Shown in pieces: positions 15,032 through 24,481 of a stretch of 64,000 bases of DNA. The stretch lies in contig DJRP01000026.1 of NCBI GenBank assembly GCA_002437815.1, positions 36,212 to 100,211 on the forward strand, read 5' to 3'. Origin of the DNA: Collinsella sp. UBA6357. GTDB lineage: Bacteria > Actinomycetota > Coriobacteriia > Coriobacteriales > Coriobacteriaceae. The notes under the pieces are model-generated. The model was not told the DNA's origin. It saw only the letters and a list, made by a program, of their open reading frames with translations, and made no database searches. Within the stretch, counting starts at the first letter, position 1. Each line of letters begins with the position of its first letter. The position numbers were made by a program, and so were the translations under genes.

Positions 15032-17224
15032 TTAGTGGCGCTTGCGGGTGCTCGACGTCTTGCGGACGGATGCGACCGTCGCTTTGGTCTTTGCCGCAGG
15101 CGCGGAAGCGGGCTTGGCTGCGGGCTTTGCCTCGGCCTTGGGTGCCGGCTTTGTCGCCGTGGTCTTGGTGGCTGCTGGCTTGGTCGCGGGCTTCTTGGCC
15201 TCGGGCTCAGCCGGCTTGGCTTCTGCCTTGGTTGTCGTCTTTGCTGCAGGCTTTTCGGCTGCAGCGGGCGCGGCCTTTTCTGCCGACACGCTTTCGGCCT
15301 TGGCAGGCGCCTTCTTGGCTGCCGACTTTGCGGCGGCCTTGGTGGCCGTAGTCTTGGTGGTCGTTGCCTTCTTGGTGGTGCTGACCGCCTTCTTGGTCGT
15401 AGCCGTGGTCTTTTTGGCTGCGGTCTTGGTCGCGGTCTTGACTGCCGGTTTGACCTCGGCCTCTACCTTGGGGGCATCTTCGGTCTTTACCTCAGCCGCT
15501 GTAGCCTTCTTTGCTGTCGTGTCCTTTTTGGCCGTGGTAGTCATGGCCGCGCTCTTGGTAGCGGATGCCTTAGCCGTCGTGCTCTTTGCCGTGGTAGTCG
15601 ACTTCGCAGCCGTAGCGGCCGGCTTCTTAGCGGTCGTCTTCTTGGCAGTAGTGGTGCGCTTGCGTGCGGGTGCCTTCTTAGCCGATGCCGGCTTTTCTTC
15701 GGCGACCTTTTCAGTCTCAACCATAGCTTCGGGCTCCACAGCAGACGCCGGTCGATCGATCTCGGGATGCATATAGAAGTACAGGTCCAGATACTTATCG
15801 GCCGAGCGGGTCCAGCTAAAGTCCTGCTCCATGGCGTTGGTGACCAGCTTGTTGAACTCCTTGCGGTCATCCCAGAACAGGCGTGCCGCGCGGAACACGG
15901 TGTCGCCCATCTCGTCGCCATTGAAGTTGGCAAAGCTGAAGCCCGTGCCCTCGCCGGTAAACTGGTTGTAGGGGACAACGGTGTCCTTGAGGCCGCCGGT
16001 CTCGCGCACGATGGGCAGGGTGCCGTAGCGCATGGCGATGATCTGCGACAGGCCGCAGGGCTCGAACAGCGACGGCATCAAGAACAGGTCGGCACCGGCA
16101 TACATGCGCTGCGAGAGCGCGGGATCGAACTCGATGCGGGCCGCCATGGTTCCGGGGTATTTGCCCTCAAAGTAGCGTAGGCTGTCCTCGTAATCGCGGT
16201 CGCCGGTGCCCAGCACGGCCACTTGCACACCGCCGGACAGAATGCGATCGAGCGCGTACATCACCAGGTCCAGGCCCTTTTGGCGCGTCAGGCGCGTGAC
16301 CATCACCATGAGCGGGCGGTCGTCGCGCACCTCGAGCCCCAGCTCTTCCTGCAGCTTGGCCTTGCACACGGCCTTGCCGGAGCGGTCGGCGACGGTGAAG
16401 TTGGCCGCGATGCGCTTGTCGGTCGCCGGGTCGAAGGCCGCCACGTCGATGCCGTTGAGAATGCCCTGCAGCGCATAGGAGCGCTCGCGCAGCACGCCGT
16501 CCAGACCCTCGCCGAACTCGGGCGTCTGGATCTCGCCGGCATAAGTGGGGCTCACCGTGGTGATGGCGTCGGCATAGTGCAGCGCGCCCAGCATGTAGTT
16601 GATCGAGGTGGCGTCGCAGCGCAGCTGCGTGGCAGCCGCGGGAATGTGTGCCAGACCCAGGATGTCCTCCATGATGGTGTCTGAGAACTGTCCCTGAAAG
16701 GCCACGTTGTGGATCGAGAATACAGTCTTGACGCGCTCGTAGAGCGGCAGGCCCTGGTAGAACTCGCGCAAAAACACCGGGGCAAGCGCCGTCTGCCAGT
16801 CGTTGCAGTGCAGGATGTCGCACTCAAAACCCTCGGGCAGGTGCTGCAGGCTCTCGGTGATGGCCTTCGAGAAGAACGCGAAGCGCTCGCCGTCGTCAAA
16901 GAAGCCATAAGGATAGTCGCGCGCAAAATAGCGCTCGTTGTCGATAAAGATATAGGTGACGCCGTCGTGCTCGAGCTTCTCAAGACCGCAGTACTCGTTG
17001 CGCCAGCCCAAGCTCACATAGAAATCGGCGATGTGGGTCATCTGCTGTTTGTACTCGTCCTTGATGGTGGCGTACTTGGGCACCATCACGATGCACTCGG
17101 CGCCGGCACGCGTCAGGGCCGCCGGCAGCGAGCCCGCCACGTCACCCAGACCGCCCGTCTTGACAAACGGTGCGCATTCGGCCGAGGCAAACACGATTTG
17201 CATCTTTTTGTTGGCTTGTGCCAT
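15032..17224 (-). CDS. glgA: Glycogen synthase with a ~240-residue Lys/Ala/Thr-rich histone-like C-terminal tail
   Basis: About 730 residues from ATG 17224 (an upstream ATG at 17263 lacks conservation). Residues 1-~485 are a complete bacterial GT5 glycogen synthase: VKTGGLGDVAGSLP (ADP-glucose site) near the N-terminus, and EPCGLSQIIAMRYGTLPIVRETGGL near the C-terminal active site. It transfers glucose from ADP-glucose to the growing alpha-1,4 chain. From ~490 to the end the protein is low-complexity (PARKRTTTAKKTTAKKPAA..., AAKKTTATTKKAVSTTKKA, ending RKTSSTRKRH). This resembles eukaryotic histone H1 tails and bacterial H1-like proteins. Normal GlgA is ~480 residues, so the tail is an extra domain. 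It lies downstream of glgD in the glg cluster. Confidence 0.92.
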   Translation of the reverse strand: MAQANKKMQIVFASAECAPFVKTGGLGDVAGSLPAALTRAGAECIVMVPKYATIKDEYKQQMTHIADFYVSLGWRNEYCGLEKLEHDGVTYIFIDNERYFARDYPYGFFDDGERFAFFSKAITESLQHLPEGFECDILHCNDWQTALAPVFLREFYQGLPLYERVKTVFSIHNVAFQGQFSDTIMEDILGLAHIPAAATQLRCDATSINYMLGALHYADAITTVSPTYAGEIQTPEFGEGLDGVLRERSYALQGILNGIDVAAFDPATDKRIAANFTVADRSGKAVCKAKLQEELGLEVRDDRPLMVMVTRLTRQKGLDLVMYALDRILSGGVQVAVLGTGDRDYEDSLRYFEGKYPGTMAARIEFDPALSQRMYAGADLFLMPSLFEPCGLSQIIAMRYGTLPIVRETGGLKDTVVPYNQFTGEGTGFSFANFNGDEMGDTVFRAARLFWDDRKEFNKLVTNAMEQDFSWTRSADKYLDLYFYMHPEIDRPASAVEPEAMVETEKVAEEKPASAKKAPARKRTTTAKKTTAKKPAATAAKSTTTAKSTTAKASATKSAAMTTTAKKDTTAKKATAAEVKTEDAPKVEAEVKPAVKTATKTAAKKTTATTKKAVSTTKKATTTKTTATKAAAKSAAKKAPAKAESVSAEKAAPAAAEKPAAKTTTKAEAKPAEPEAKKPATKPAATKTTATKPAPKAEAKPAAKPASAPAAKTKATVASVRKTSSTRKRH

Positions 17225-17246
17225 ATCGTTCTCGTTTTCTCTTGAT

Positions 17247-17289
17247 TCGAGAATCGCCGCCAAGCGCGGTGCCGGGCGGCGATTCTCGA
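17247..17289 (-). repeat. 15-bp perfect inverted repeat between glgD and glgA
   Basis: TCGAGAATCGCCGCC at 17247-17261 and its exact reverse complement at 17275-17289, with a 13-nt loop and no T-run. It is probably an intercistronic RNA stabilising or processing hairpin rather than a terminator. Confidence 0.65.
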
Positions 17290-17328
17290 TGCTTCAGTTC
17301 ATCCGGTGGGTGAGGTTACACGTGTGCG

Positions 17329-18456
17329 CTAGCGGACGATCGTCGTCTCGCTGGTGATCGGCGCCTTGCCCATGACCAGAATGTTTTCGGGCGTGCCGCG
17401 CAGCTCGGTGTTGTTGGGCACCACGTTGTTTTTATCGAGGATGGCGTTCTCGACGCGAGCGCCCGACTTGATGACGCAGGACTGGTTGATGATGGAGTTG
17501 GTGATCGATGCACCCTCCTCAACGACCACGCCGCGCGACAGGATGGAGTTGCGCACCGTGCCCTTGATGATGCAGCCGGCCGAGATGATCGAGTTGCAGG
17601 CGTGGCTGCCGGTGGCGTAGCGCGAGGGCGGAACGTCGTGGGCCTTGGTGAGGATGGGGCGCTCGGGCTGGAACAGCTGGTCGGCGAGCTCGGGGTTGAG
17701 CAGGTCCATGCTGCGGCGATACAGCGAGCTCTCGCTAAAGACGCCCACGACCAGGCCCTTGTACTCATAGCTGCACACGTCGATATGGCCAAAGTCGCCC
17801 TGGATGGCCTCGAACAGGTCGAGGTAGTCGGCAGCCTCGTAGTGGTCGATGATCTCGAGCAGCGTCTCGCGGTTGATGATGGCGCAGTCCATGGACGCGT
17901 TGTCGCCGTAGACCACGCCGGCGGACACGGCCTTGACGCGGCCGGCGTCGCCGATCTCGAGCTTGGTGATATCGTTGATGGAACGCGGTGCCTTGCAGTA
18001 GACCATGGTGATTTGGGCGCCGGAGTTCTCATGCGCCTCGATGATCTTGTTCAGATCGAGGTTGAACATGATGTTGGTGCCCATGAGCACCACATAGGGC
18101 TTGTCCGAGCGCTGGAACAGGCTCTTGTTGGAGATGATGTCGCGCAGCAAAAAGCGCATGCCGCCCTTGGTGGTGCCGTAGGCGTTGCCGGGCACCATGA
18201 ACAGGCCGCCCTTCTTGCGGTCGAGGCCCCAGTCCTTGCCCGAGCCCACGTGGTCGATGAGCGAGCGGTAGTTGCCCGGCATGACCACACCGACGGTCTT
18301 GATGCCGGCGTTCATCATGTTGGACAGCGGAAAGTCGATCAGACGGTAGCGGCCCATAAACGGCACGGACGCGACGGGGCGGTCCTTGAGCAGCACGCTG
18401 GGGTTGCTAGAAGAATAGTTGGCGGTGATGTAGCCGATGGCTTTGCGGTTGATCAT
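17329..18456 (-). CDS. glgD: Glucose-1-phosphate adenylyltransferase, GlgD subunit
   Basis: 375 residues, related to GlgC throughout: the N-terminal nucleotidyltransferase-like domain (VPFMGRYRLIDFPLSNMMNAGIKTVGVVM, HVGSGKDWGLDRKKGG) and a C-terminal left-handed beta-helix. The GGxGxRL phosphate-binding loop of GlgC is absent here (NYSSSNPSVLLKDR instead), which is typical of the regulatory, poorly catalytic GlgD subunit. It pairs with GlgC as the ADP-glucose pyrophosphorylase of Firmicutes-type systems. The start is only 4 bp after the glgC stop, so the two subunits are co-translated. Confidence 0.92.
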   Translation of the reverse strand: MINRKAIGYITANYSSSNPSVLLKDRPVASVPFMGRYRLIDFPLSNMMNAGIKTVGVVMPGNYRSLIDHVGSGKDWGLDRKKGGLFMVPGNAYGTTKGGMRFLLRDIISNKSLFQRSDKPYVVLMGTNIMFNLDLNKIIEAHENSGAQITMVYCKAPRSINDITKLEIGDAGRVKAVSAGVVYGDNASMDCAIINRETLLEIIDHYEAADYLDLFEAIQGDFGHIDVCSYEYKGLVVGVFSESSLYRRSMDLLNPELADQLFQPERPILTKAHDVPPSRYATGSHACNSIISAGCIIKGTVRNSILSRGVVVEEGASITNSIINQSCVIKSGARVENAILDKNNVVPNNTELRGTPENILVMGKAPITSETTIVR

Positions 18457-18460
18457 CGGA

Positions 18461-19609
18461 TCATTCCCCCTTCCCGATAACGACGTCGTTGCCGACGACG
18501 GCCGTATCCTTGGTGGTATCGACGGAGCCGAGCTTTACGCCCTCCTCGACGGTTGAGTTCTCGCCCAAGATGGCACGGCAGATGTGCGCACCGCTCTTGA
18601 CATGCGCTCCGGGCAGTAGCACCGAATCCTCGACCACGGCGCGCTCCTCGATGATGACATCGGTCGACAGGATGGAGTGGCGCGCAGTGCCGTAGATCTT
18701 GCAGCCGTTGGAGACCAGGCAGTCGTCCAGGCGGCCGTCGGGTCCGATATAGTGCGGCGGGCGCGTGGTGATGTTGGACATGATGGGGAAGTTCTTGTCA
18801 AACAGGTCGAACTCAGGATTGGGTCCCAGCAGGTCCATCGAGGTCTCATGGAAGCTCGCGATGGTGCCCACGTCTTTCCAGAAGCCGTGGAACTCATAGC
18901 TGTAAAGGCGCTTGCCCTCGCCGAGCAGCTTGGGGATGATGTCCTTGCCAAAGTCGTGGCTCGAGCGCTGGTCGAGCGCGTCCTCCTCGAGCGCCTTGAT
19001 CAGCACGTCGGCCGAGAAGATGTAGATGCCCATGGACGCGAGGTTCGAATCGGGCTTCTCGGGCTTCTCGGTGAACTTGGTGATGCGGCCGTCCTCGGGG
19101 TCGGTGGTCAGGATGCCAAAACGGCTGGCCTCCTCCCAGGGCACGGGCATGACCGAGACGGTGAGATCGGCGTTGTTGTCGATGTGCGTCTTGAGCATCT
19201 TGCGGTAGTCCATGCGATACAGGTGGTCGCCGGAGAGAATCAGGACGTACTCGGGGTCGTTGGCCTTGATGTAGTCGAGGTTCTGCGTGATGGCGTCTGC
19301 CGTGCCGGCGTACCAGGCGCCGCCGGTCTGGGTTTCGTAGGGCGGCAGAATCGACACGCCGCCGTCGCGGCTGTCAAGATCCCAAGCCTCGCCCGAGCCC
19401 ACGTAGGCATGCAACAGGTAGGGGCGATACTGGGTGAGCACGCCCACGGTGTCGATGCCCGAGTTGGAGCAGTTGGACAGCGAGAAGTCGATAATGCGGA
19501 ACTTGCCGCCAAAACTCACCGCCGGCTTGGCGATCTTTTGGGTGAGCGCCCCCAATCGGCTACCCTGTCCTCCTGCGAGGAGCATCGCAATGCATTCTTT
19601 CTTGCTCAT
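18461..19609 (-). CDS. glgC: Glucose-1-phosphate adenylyltransferase (ADP-glucose pyrophosphorylase), catalytic subunit
   Basis: 382 residues with the intact catalytic loop LLAGGQGSRLGALT (residues ~10-23), KPAVSFGGKFRIIDFSLSN, the glucose-1-phosphate site region GTADAI, and the C-terminal beta-helix of hexapeptide-type repeats. It makes ADP-glucose from glucose-1-phosphate and ATP, the committed step of glycogen synthesis. AAAGGAG precedes the ATG. It sits between glgP and glgD. Confidence 0.95.
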   Translation of the reverse strand: MSKKECIAMLLAGGQGSRLGALTQKIAKPAVSFGGKFRIIDFSLSNCSNSGIDTVGVLTQYRPYLLHAYVGSGEAWDLDSRDGGVSILPPYETQTGGAWYAGTADAITQNLDYIKANDPEYVLILSGDHLYRMDYRKMLKTHIDNNADLTVSVMPVPWEEASRFGILTTDPEDGRITKFTEKPEKPDSNLASMGIYIFSADVLIKALEEDALDQRSSHDFGKDIIPKLLGEGKRLYSYEFHGFWKDVGTIASFHETSMDLLGPNPEFDLFDKNFPIMSNITTRPPHYIGPDGRLDDCLVSNGCKIYGTARHSILSTDVIIEERAVVEDSVLLPGAHVKSGAHICRAILGENSTVEEGVKLGSVDTTKDTAVVGNDVVIGKGE

Positions 19610-19646
19610 CGATTTCTCCTTTTTCCATCGATGTTGGTATCCCTAT

Positions 19647-19680
19647 GGCGGACGGCGCCGCTATGGACGCGCCGTCCGCC
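19647..19680 (-). repeat. 12-bp perfect GC-rich inverted repeat between glgP and glgC
   Basis: GGCGGACGGCGC and its exact reverse complement GCGCCGTCCGCC around a 10-nt loop, without a T-run. It likely stabilises or delimits mRNA segments within the cluster. Confidence 0.65.
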
Positions 19681-19722
19681 GTTGATGCCGTGTGACCGTG
19701 GGGCCACGTGCCGTGTGCGGAT

Positions 19723-22149
19723 CTAGGCGTGCCAGATCTCGTCGCGGTACTCGCGAATGGTGCGGTCGCTCGAGAACCAGCCCGAAGAGGCGGTGTTGAG
19801 CAGCGCGCGGCGGTTCCAGGACTCGCGGTCGCTGTAGCTGTTGGTGAGCTTCTCCCAGGCATCCACGTAGCTGCGGAAGTCAGCCATCACCAGGTCGGGG
19901 TCGTTGTTGTTCATGAGCTCGTTGTAGATGCTCTCGAAATTGCCCGAAAGCCCGGCGAAGGTGTTGTCCTTGAGCTCGTCCATCACGCGGCCCAGACGCT
20001 CGCGGTCGCCGTTGAGCGTGTCCCAGGCAAAGTAGCTGTTGGAAGCCCAGAGCTGCTCGACCTCGGGAGCGGTCAGGCCAAAGATGGCCTCGTTCTCCCG
20101 GCCGGCCAGATCGGCGATCTCGATGTTGGCGCCGTCGAGGGTGCCCAGCGTGATGGCGCCGTTCATCATGAGCTTCATGTTCGAGGTGCCGCTCGCCTCC
20201 TTGCCGGCGGTCGAGATCTGCTCCGAGATCTCGGCGGCGGGATAGATGAGCTGGGCGTTGCTCACGCGGAAGTTGGGGATGAAGCAGACCTTCATGATCT
20301 CGTTGACGCGCGGATCGTTGTTGACGACCTCGGCCACCGAGTTGATCAGGCGGATCGTCTCCTTGGCAAAGGTGTAGCTCGAGGCGGCCTTACCCGAGAA
20401 GATGAACGTCGTGGGCTGCACGCGGAAGTTGGGGTCGGCGATGCGGCGGTTGTAGATGTCCATGACCTTCATGATGTTCATGAGCTGGCGCTTGTAGGCA
20501 TGGAAGCGCTTGACCTGGACATCGAAGACGGTGTTGGGGTCGATCACCAGACCGGTCTCGGCCTTGACGTAGGCGGCCAGACGCTCCTTGTTGGCGCGCT
20601 TGGACGCACCGACCTTCTCGAGGAACTCCTTGTCGTCCGCAAAGTCCTTGAGCTTCTCGAGCTCAAAGGCGTCCTTGAGCCAACCGTCGCCGATGGCCTC
20701 GGTCACGAGCTTGGCATAGGTGGGGTTGGACTCGGCAAAGAAGCGGCGGTGCGAGATGCCGTTGGTCTTGTTGTTGAACTTCTGGGGCTGCAGGGCGGCG
20801 AAGTCCTTGAGCACGATGTTCTTGATGATGTCGGAGTGGATCTTGGCCACGCCGTTGACCGAATGGCTGCAGATCACAGACAGGTTGGCCATGCGGATCT
20901 CGCCGTCCCACAGGATGGCGGTCTGACGCAGGCGCTCCTGCCAGCCTTCCTGCGTGGTGTCGAACGACTCGTGCCAGCGGCGGCTGATCTCGTCGATGAT
21001 CTGGTACACGCGGGGGAGTAGCTTGGAGAACGTGCCGATGGGCCACTTCTCGAGCGCCTCGGGCAGGATGGTGTGGTTGGTGTAGGACACCGTGTTGGTC
21101 ACGATCTCCCACGCGTCGTCCCACTCGAGCTTCTTCTCGTCGATGAGCACGCGCATGAGCTCGGGGCCGCACATGGCGGGGTGCGTGTCGTTGGTGTGGA
21201 TGGCCACAAACTGCGGGAGCAGCTTCCAGTTGTCGCCATGCTCCTTCTCAAAGGTGTCGAGCAGGCTTGCAATGCCGGCCGAAACAAACAGGTACTCCTG
21301 CTTCAGGCGCAGCAGACGGCCGTGCTCGCCGGCGTCGTTGGGGTAGAGGATGGCGCTGATGGCCTCGGCCTCGGCGCGCTCGGCGTCGGCCAGGGCATAG
21401 TCGCCGCGGTTGAAGGCCTCGAGGTCAAAGTGCTCCTCGACCGGCTCGGCGCTCCACACGCGCAGCTTGTTGACGGTCTCGCCGCCAAAGCCCACGACGG
21501 GGATGTCGTAGGGCACGGCAAGAACGTCCTTGGTGTCGACGGTGCGGTAGAACGTGCGACCGTTCTCCTCGTAGCCCTCGACATGACCGCCAAATCCGAT
21601 CTTGACGGCCTTGTCCTGACGACGGACCTCCCAGGGGTAGCCGTGGGTCAGCCACTCGTCAGTGGCCTCGACCTGGCTGCCGTTGACAATCTCCTGCTTA
21701 AAGAGGCCGTAGCGATAGCGCATGCCGTTGCCGTAACCGGCGATGCCCTCGGCTGCCATGGAGTCGAGGAAGCAGGCGGCAAGACGGCCCAGACCGCCGT
21801 TGCCGAGTGCCGGATCGGGCTCCTGGTTCTCGATGGTCTCAAGGCTGAAGCCCATGTCGTCCAGGGCCTCGGCAACCATATCGCGCACGCCGAAGTTGAG
21901 CAGGTAGTTATCGAGCAGACGGCCGATCAAAAACTCGATCGAGAAGTAGTACACGCGTTTCTTGCCTTGCTCGGCGGCACGCGCATCGCTCTTGGTGGCC
22001 ACGGTGCGCGATTTCTCGGCGACGAGCTTGGCAAGCGCGTTGAAGCGGTCTAGGTCGCTGGCGTCCTCGACGCTCTTGCCCGAGATGCTCATGACCTGCG
22101 AGCGGTAGAGCTCGATGAACTCCTGCTTGGTTTCAAAAATCTTATTCAT
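19723..22149 (-). CDS. glgP: Glycogen/maltodextrin phosphorylase
   Basis: 808 residues, the usual GT35 length. The PLP-lysine region EASGTSNMKLMMNGAITLGTLDGANIEI is near residue 650. Other landmarks are GNGGLGRLAACFLDSMA (~120), HTNDTHPAMCGPELMRVLI (~320) and NKTNGISHRRFF. It releases glucose-1-phosphate from alpha-1,4-glucan ends. Unusually close to glgB and glgC on the same strand, so synthesis and breakdown enzymes appear co-expressed. No allosteric N-terminal extension is visible. Confidence 0.95.
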   Translation of the reverse strand: MNKIFETKQEFIELYRSQVMSISGKSVEDASDLDRFNALAKLVAEKSRTVATKSDARAAEQGKKRVYYFSIEFLIGRLLDNYLLNFGVRDMVAEALDDMGFSLETIENQEPDPALGNGGLGRLAACFLDSMAAEGIAGYGNGMRYRYGLFKQEIVNGSQVEATDEWLTHGYPWEVRRQDKAVKIGFGGHVEGYEENGRTFYRTVDTKDVLAVPYDIPVVGFGGETVNKLRVWSAEPVEEHFDLEAFNRGDYALADAERAEAEAISAILYPNDAGEHGRLLRLKQEYLFVSAGIASLLDTFEKEHGDNWKLLPQFVAIHTNDTHPAMCGPELMRVLIDEKKLEWDDAWEIVTNTVSYTNHTILPEALEKWPIGTFSKLLPRVYQIIDEISRRWHESFDTTQEGWQERLRQTAILWDGEIRMANLSVICSHSVNGVAKIHSDIIKNIVLKDFAALQPQKFNNKTNGISHRRFFAESNPTYAKLVTEAIGDGWLKDAFELEKLKDFADDKEFLEKVGASKRANKERLAAYVKAETGLVIDPNTVFDVQVKRFHAYKRQLMNIMKVMDIYNRRIADPNFRVQPTTFIFSGKAASSYTFAKETIRLINSVAEVVNNDPRVNEIMKVCFIPNFRVSNAQLIYPAAEISEQISTAGKEASGTSNMKLMMNGAITLGTLDGANIEIADLAGRENEAIFGLTAPEVEQLWASNSYFAWDTLNGDRERLGRVMDELKDNTFAGLSGNFESIYNELMNNNDPDLVMADFRSYVDAWEKLTNSYSDRESWNRRALLNTASSGWFSSDRTIREYRDEIWHA

Positions 22150-22237
22150 ACGTTCCTTCCCCCGGGGGTCTCCCGGAACGGTTATGACTTGTATCCTACG
22201 CCCGGCACGGGGCCCGGCGGGTAAATTTCATCAAGGT

Positions 22238-24481
22238 TTACCGAGCGTTTTTAGTTGCTTTGCCAGCGGCTTTTTTGGTTGCCGCAGCCTGAGCCTTGGT
22301 CGCAACCGGCTTTTTTGCCACGGCCTTTGAGGCTGCTTTTTTGGCGATCGACTTCTTGGGCTTAGCGGTTTTAGCGGCTCGTGCGGGTTTGGGCTTGATC
22401 GTCTTGGCTGCAGGTTGCGTTGTCGCCTTGGACTCTTCGGTCTCTTTGGGCTTATAGGAGCTCGGTCCCACACGTTTGAGCACCACGCCGGCAAGACCGG
22501 GAACGGCGATCTCGATGGAATCCATCTGTCCGTTCCACGGATACGGCTCGCTCGAAACCAGCTGCGGTGCCTTGGCCGCAAAGCCGCTGCCGCCGTATGC
22601 CGGCTCGTCGGAGTTGAAGATGATCTTCCAGTCTCCCTCGCGCGGCACGCCGATGCGATAGGTCTCGTAACTGGCCGGATCGAAGTTGATCAGGATTACC
22701 AGGTCGTCGTCGACGTTCTCGCCCTGACGGACAAACGACACGATCGACTGCTTGGAGTTATCGGCGTCGATCCAGGTGAACCCGTCGTCGGTGTAGCTGC
22801 GCTCGTAGAGGGCGGGCTCGGCGGTGTACAGGTGGTTAAGAGCGCGGATGAACGCCTGGTGATGGGCGTGCGTCTCGTACTGCTCGGTCAAGAACCACTG
22901 GATCGACTCGTAGTAGCGCCATTCGATGAACTGGGCGATCTCGTTGCCCATGAAGTTGAGCTTGGCGCCGGGATGGGTCATCTGATAGAACGCAAGGGTG
23001 CGCAAGCCGGCAAACTGGCGCCACCAGTCGCCCGGCATGCGGCCGATGAGCGAGCACTTGCCGTGCACGACCTCGTCATGCGAAAGCGGACAGATGAAGT
23101 TCTCGGTAAAGGCATACATGATGGAGAACGTGAGCATGCCATGGTTGCCGGGGCGCCACGGAAAATCAGTCTGCATATAGTGCAGGGTGTCGTTCATCCA
23201 GCCCATGTCCCACTTGTAGTGGAAGCCCAGGCCGCCGTCTTGCGGCGGATAGGTCACGAGCGGCCATGCGGTCGACTCCTCGGCCATCATCATGACGTCG
23301 GGATGGCTATGCTCGACAGCGCAGTTTACCTGACGGATGAACGCGCTGGCGTCCAGATCTTCCTCGGTGCCGTATTTGTTGAACTTCTTCTGCGACGGAT
23401 CGTCGATGCCAAAGTTGAGGTAGAGCATGCTCGACACGCCATCCATGCGAATGCCGTCGGCATGGAACTTCTCGAGCCAGAACAAAACGTTGGACACCAA
23501 GAAGCTGCGAACCTCGCCGCGTGCGTAGTCAAACTTGTGCGTGCCCCAGTTGGGATGGATCTCGTGCTCGTAGAGCATGTGGCCGTTAAACGTGGCAAGG
23601 CCGTGGGCATCGGCGCAAAAGCCGCCGGGTACCCAGTCCAAGATCACGCCGATGCCCGCCTCGTGGCAGGCATCCACAAAGTGCATGAACTGCTGCGGAT
23701 CGCCGTAGCGCGAGGTTGCGGCATAGTAACCGGTGGTTTGATATCCCCAGGAGCCGTCAAAGGGGTGCTCCATGACGGGCAGTACCTCGATATGCGTATA
23801 GCCCATGTCGCGCACATAGTTCACGAGTTCGACGGAAAGGTCGTCGTAGCTGTAATAGGTGCCGCGTTGAGCGGGGAAGGGGTCCATGGGCCCGGGATAG
23901 TTGCCAAACTCATCGGGATCCCCCTGAGGCTCGTCGCCATGGCGGCGCCACGAGCCCAGATGCACCTCATAGATGTTAAGGGGTTCATGCATATGGTTGT
24001 GACCGGCGCGGCGCTTGAGCCACGAGGCATCGTTCCACCGGTAGCCCTCGATGTCCCACAAAACCGAAGCGGTTCCCGGAGGGCACTCGGCTTTGAAGGC
24101 ATAGGGATCTGCCTTGTAGAGAAGTTCGCCCTCGGCGGTCTCGATCACATATTTATACAGTTGACCCTGCTGGGCACCGGGAACAAAACCGAGCCACATG
24201 CCCGATGTTCCGTGCTGTTCAAGTGGGTTTGCCTGCTCGTTCCAGTCGTTGAACTCGCCGATCACGGCAACGCTCTTGACCTCGGGGGCCCAAACGCAAA
24301 AACGCCAGCCGCGCGTGCGCGACTGCGTATCGGGGTGGGCACCCATCTTTTCCCAGCTACGCTCCCAGCTGCCAAGGCCAAAGAGGTAGATATCGTCTTC
24401 GGAGAGCTGAGGTGCGTGCGGTGCCGGCGTGCGTGCGGCGGTCTTCTTGACGGACGTCTTTTGCTCTTTTGTATCGCTCAC
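22238..24481 (-). CDS. glgB: 1,4-alpha-glucan branching enzyme with a ~75-residue histone-like C-terminal tail
   Basis: About 747 residues from the GTG at 24481 (GGGATGG upstream); in-frame ATGs at 24493/24496 and further up remain possible. An N-terminal CBM48-like domain (GWRFCVWAPEVKSVAVIGEFNDWN) precedes a GH13_9 barrel with DGIRMDGVSSML (nucleophile Asp), MMAEESTAWP (acid/base Glu) and LSHDEVVHGK. It creates alpha-1,6 branches in glycogen. After the C-terminal beta domain (~GPSSYKPK) comes a basic tail rich in Lys and Ala (KPKPARAAKTAKPKKSIAKK..., ending KATKNAR), similar in style to that of GlgA. First gene of the glg cluster. Confidence 0.93.
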   Translation of the reverse strand: MSDTKEQKTSVKKTAARTPAPHAPQLSEDDIYLFGLGSWERSWEKMGAHPDTQSRTRGWRFCVWAPEVKSVAVIGEFNDWNEQANPLEQHGTSGMWLGFVPGAQQGQLYKYVIETAEGELLYKADPYAFKAECPPGTASVLWDIEGYRWNDASWLKRRAGHNHMHEPLNIYEVHLGSWRRHGDEPQGDPDEFGNYPGPMDPFPAQRGTYYSYDDLSVELVNYVRDMGYTHIEVLPVMEHPFDGSWGYQTTGYYAATSRYGDPQQFMHFVDACHEAGIGVILDWVPGGFCADAHGLATFNGHMLYEHEIHPNWGTHKFDYARGEVRSFLVSNVLFWLEKFHADGIRMDGVSSMLYLNFGIDDPSQKKFNKYGTEEDLDASAFIRQVNCAVEHSHPDVMMMAEESTAWPLVTYPPQDGGLGFHYKWDMGWMNDTLHYMQTDFPWRPGNHGMLTFSIMYAFTENFICPLSHDEVVHGKCSLIGRMPGDWWRQFAGLRTLAFYQMTHPGAKLNFMGNEIAQFIEWRYYESIQWFLTEQYETHAHHQAFIRALNHLYTAEPALYERSYTDDGFTWIDADNSKQSIVSFVRQGENVDDDLVILINFDPASYETYRIGVPREGDWKIIFNSDEPAYGGSGFAAKAPQLVSSEPYPWNGQMDSIEIAVPGLAGVVLKRVGPSSYKPKETEESKATTQPAAKTIKPKPARAAKTAKPKKSIAKKAASKAVAKKPVATKAQAAATKKAAGKATKNAR

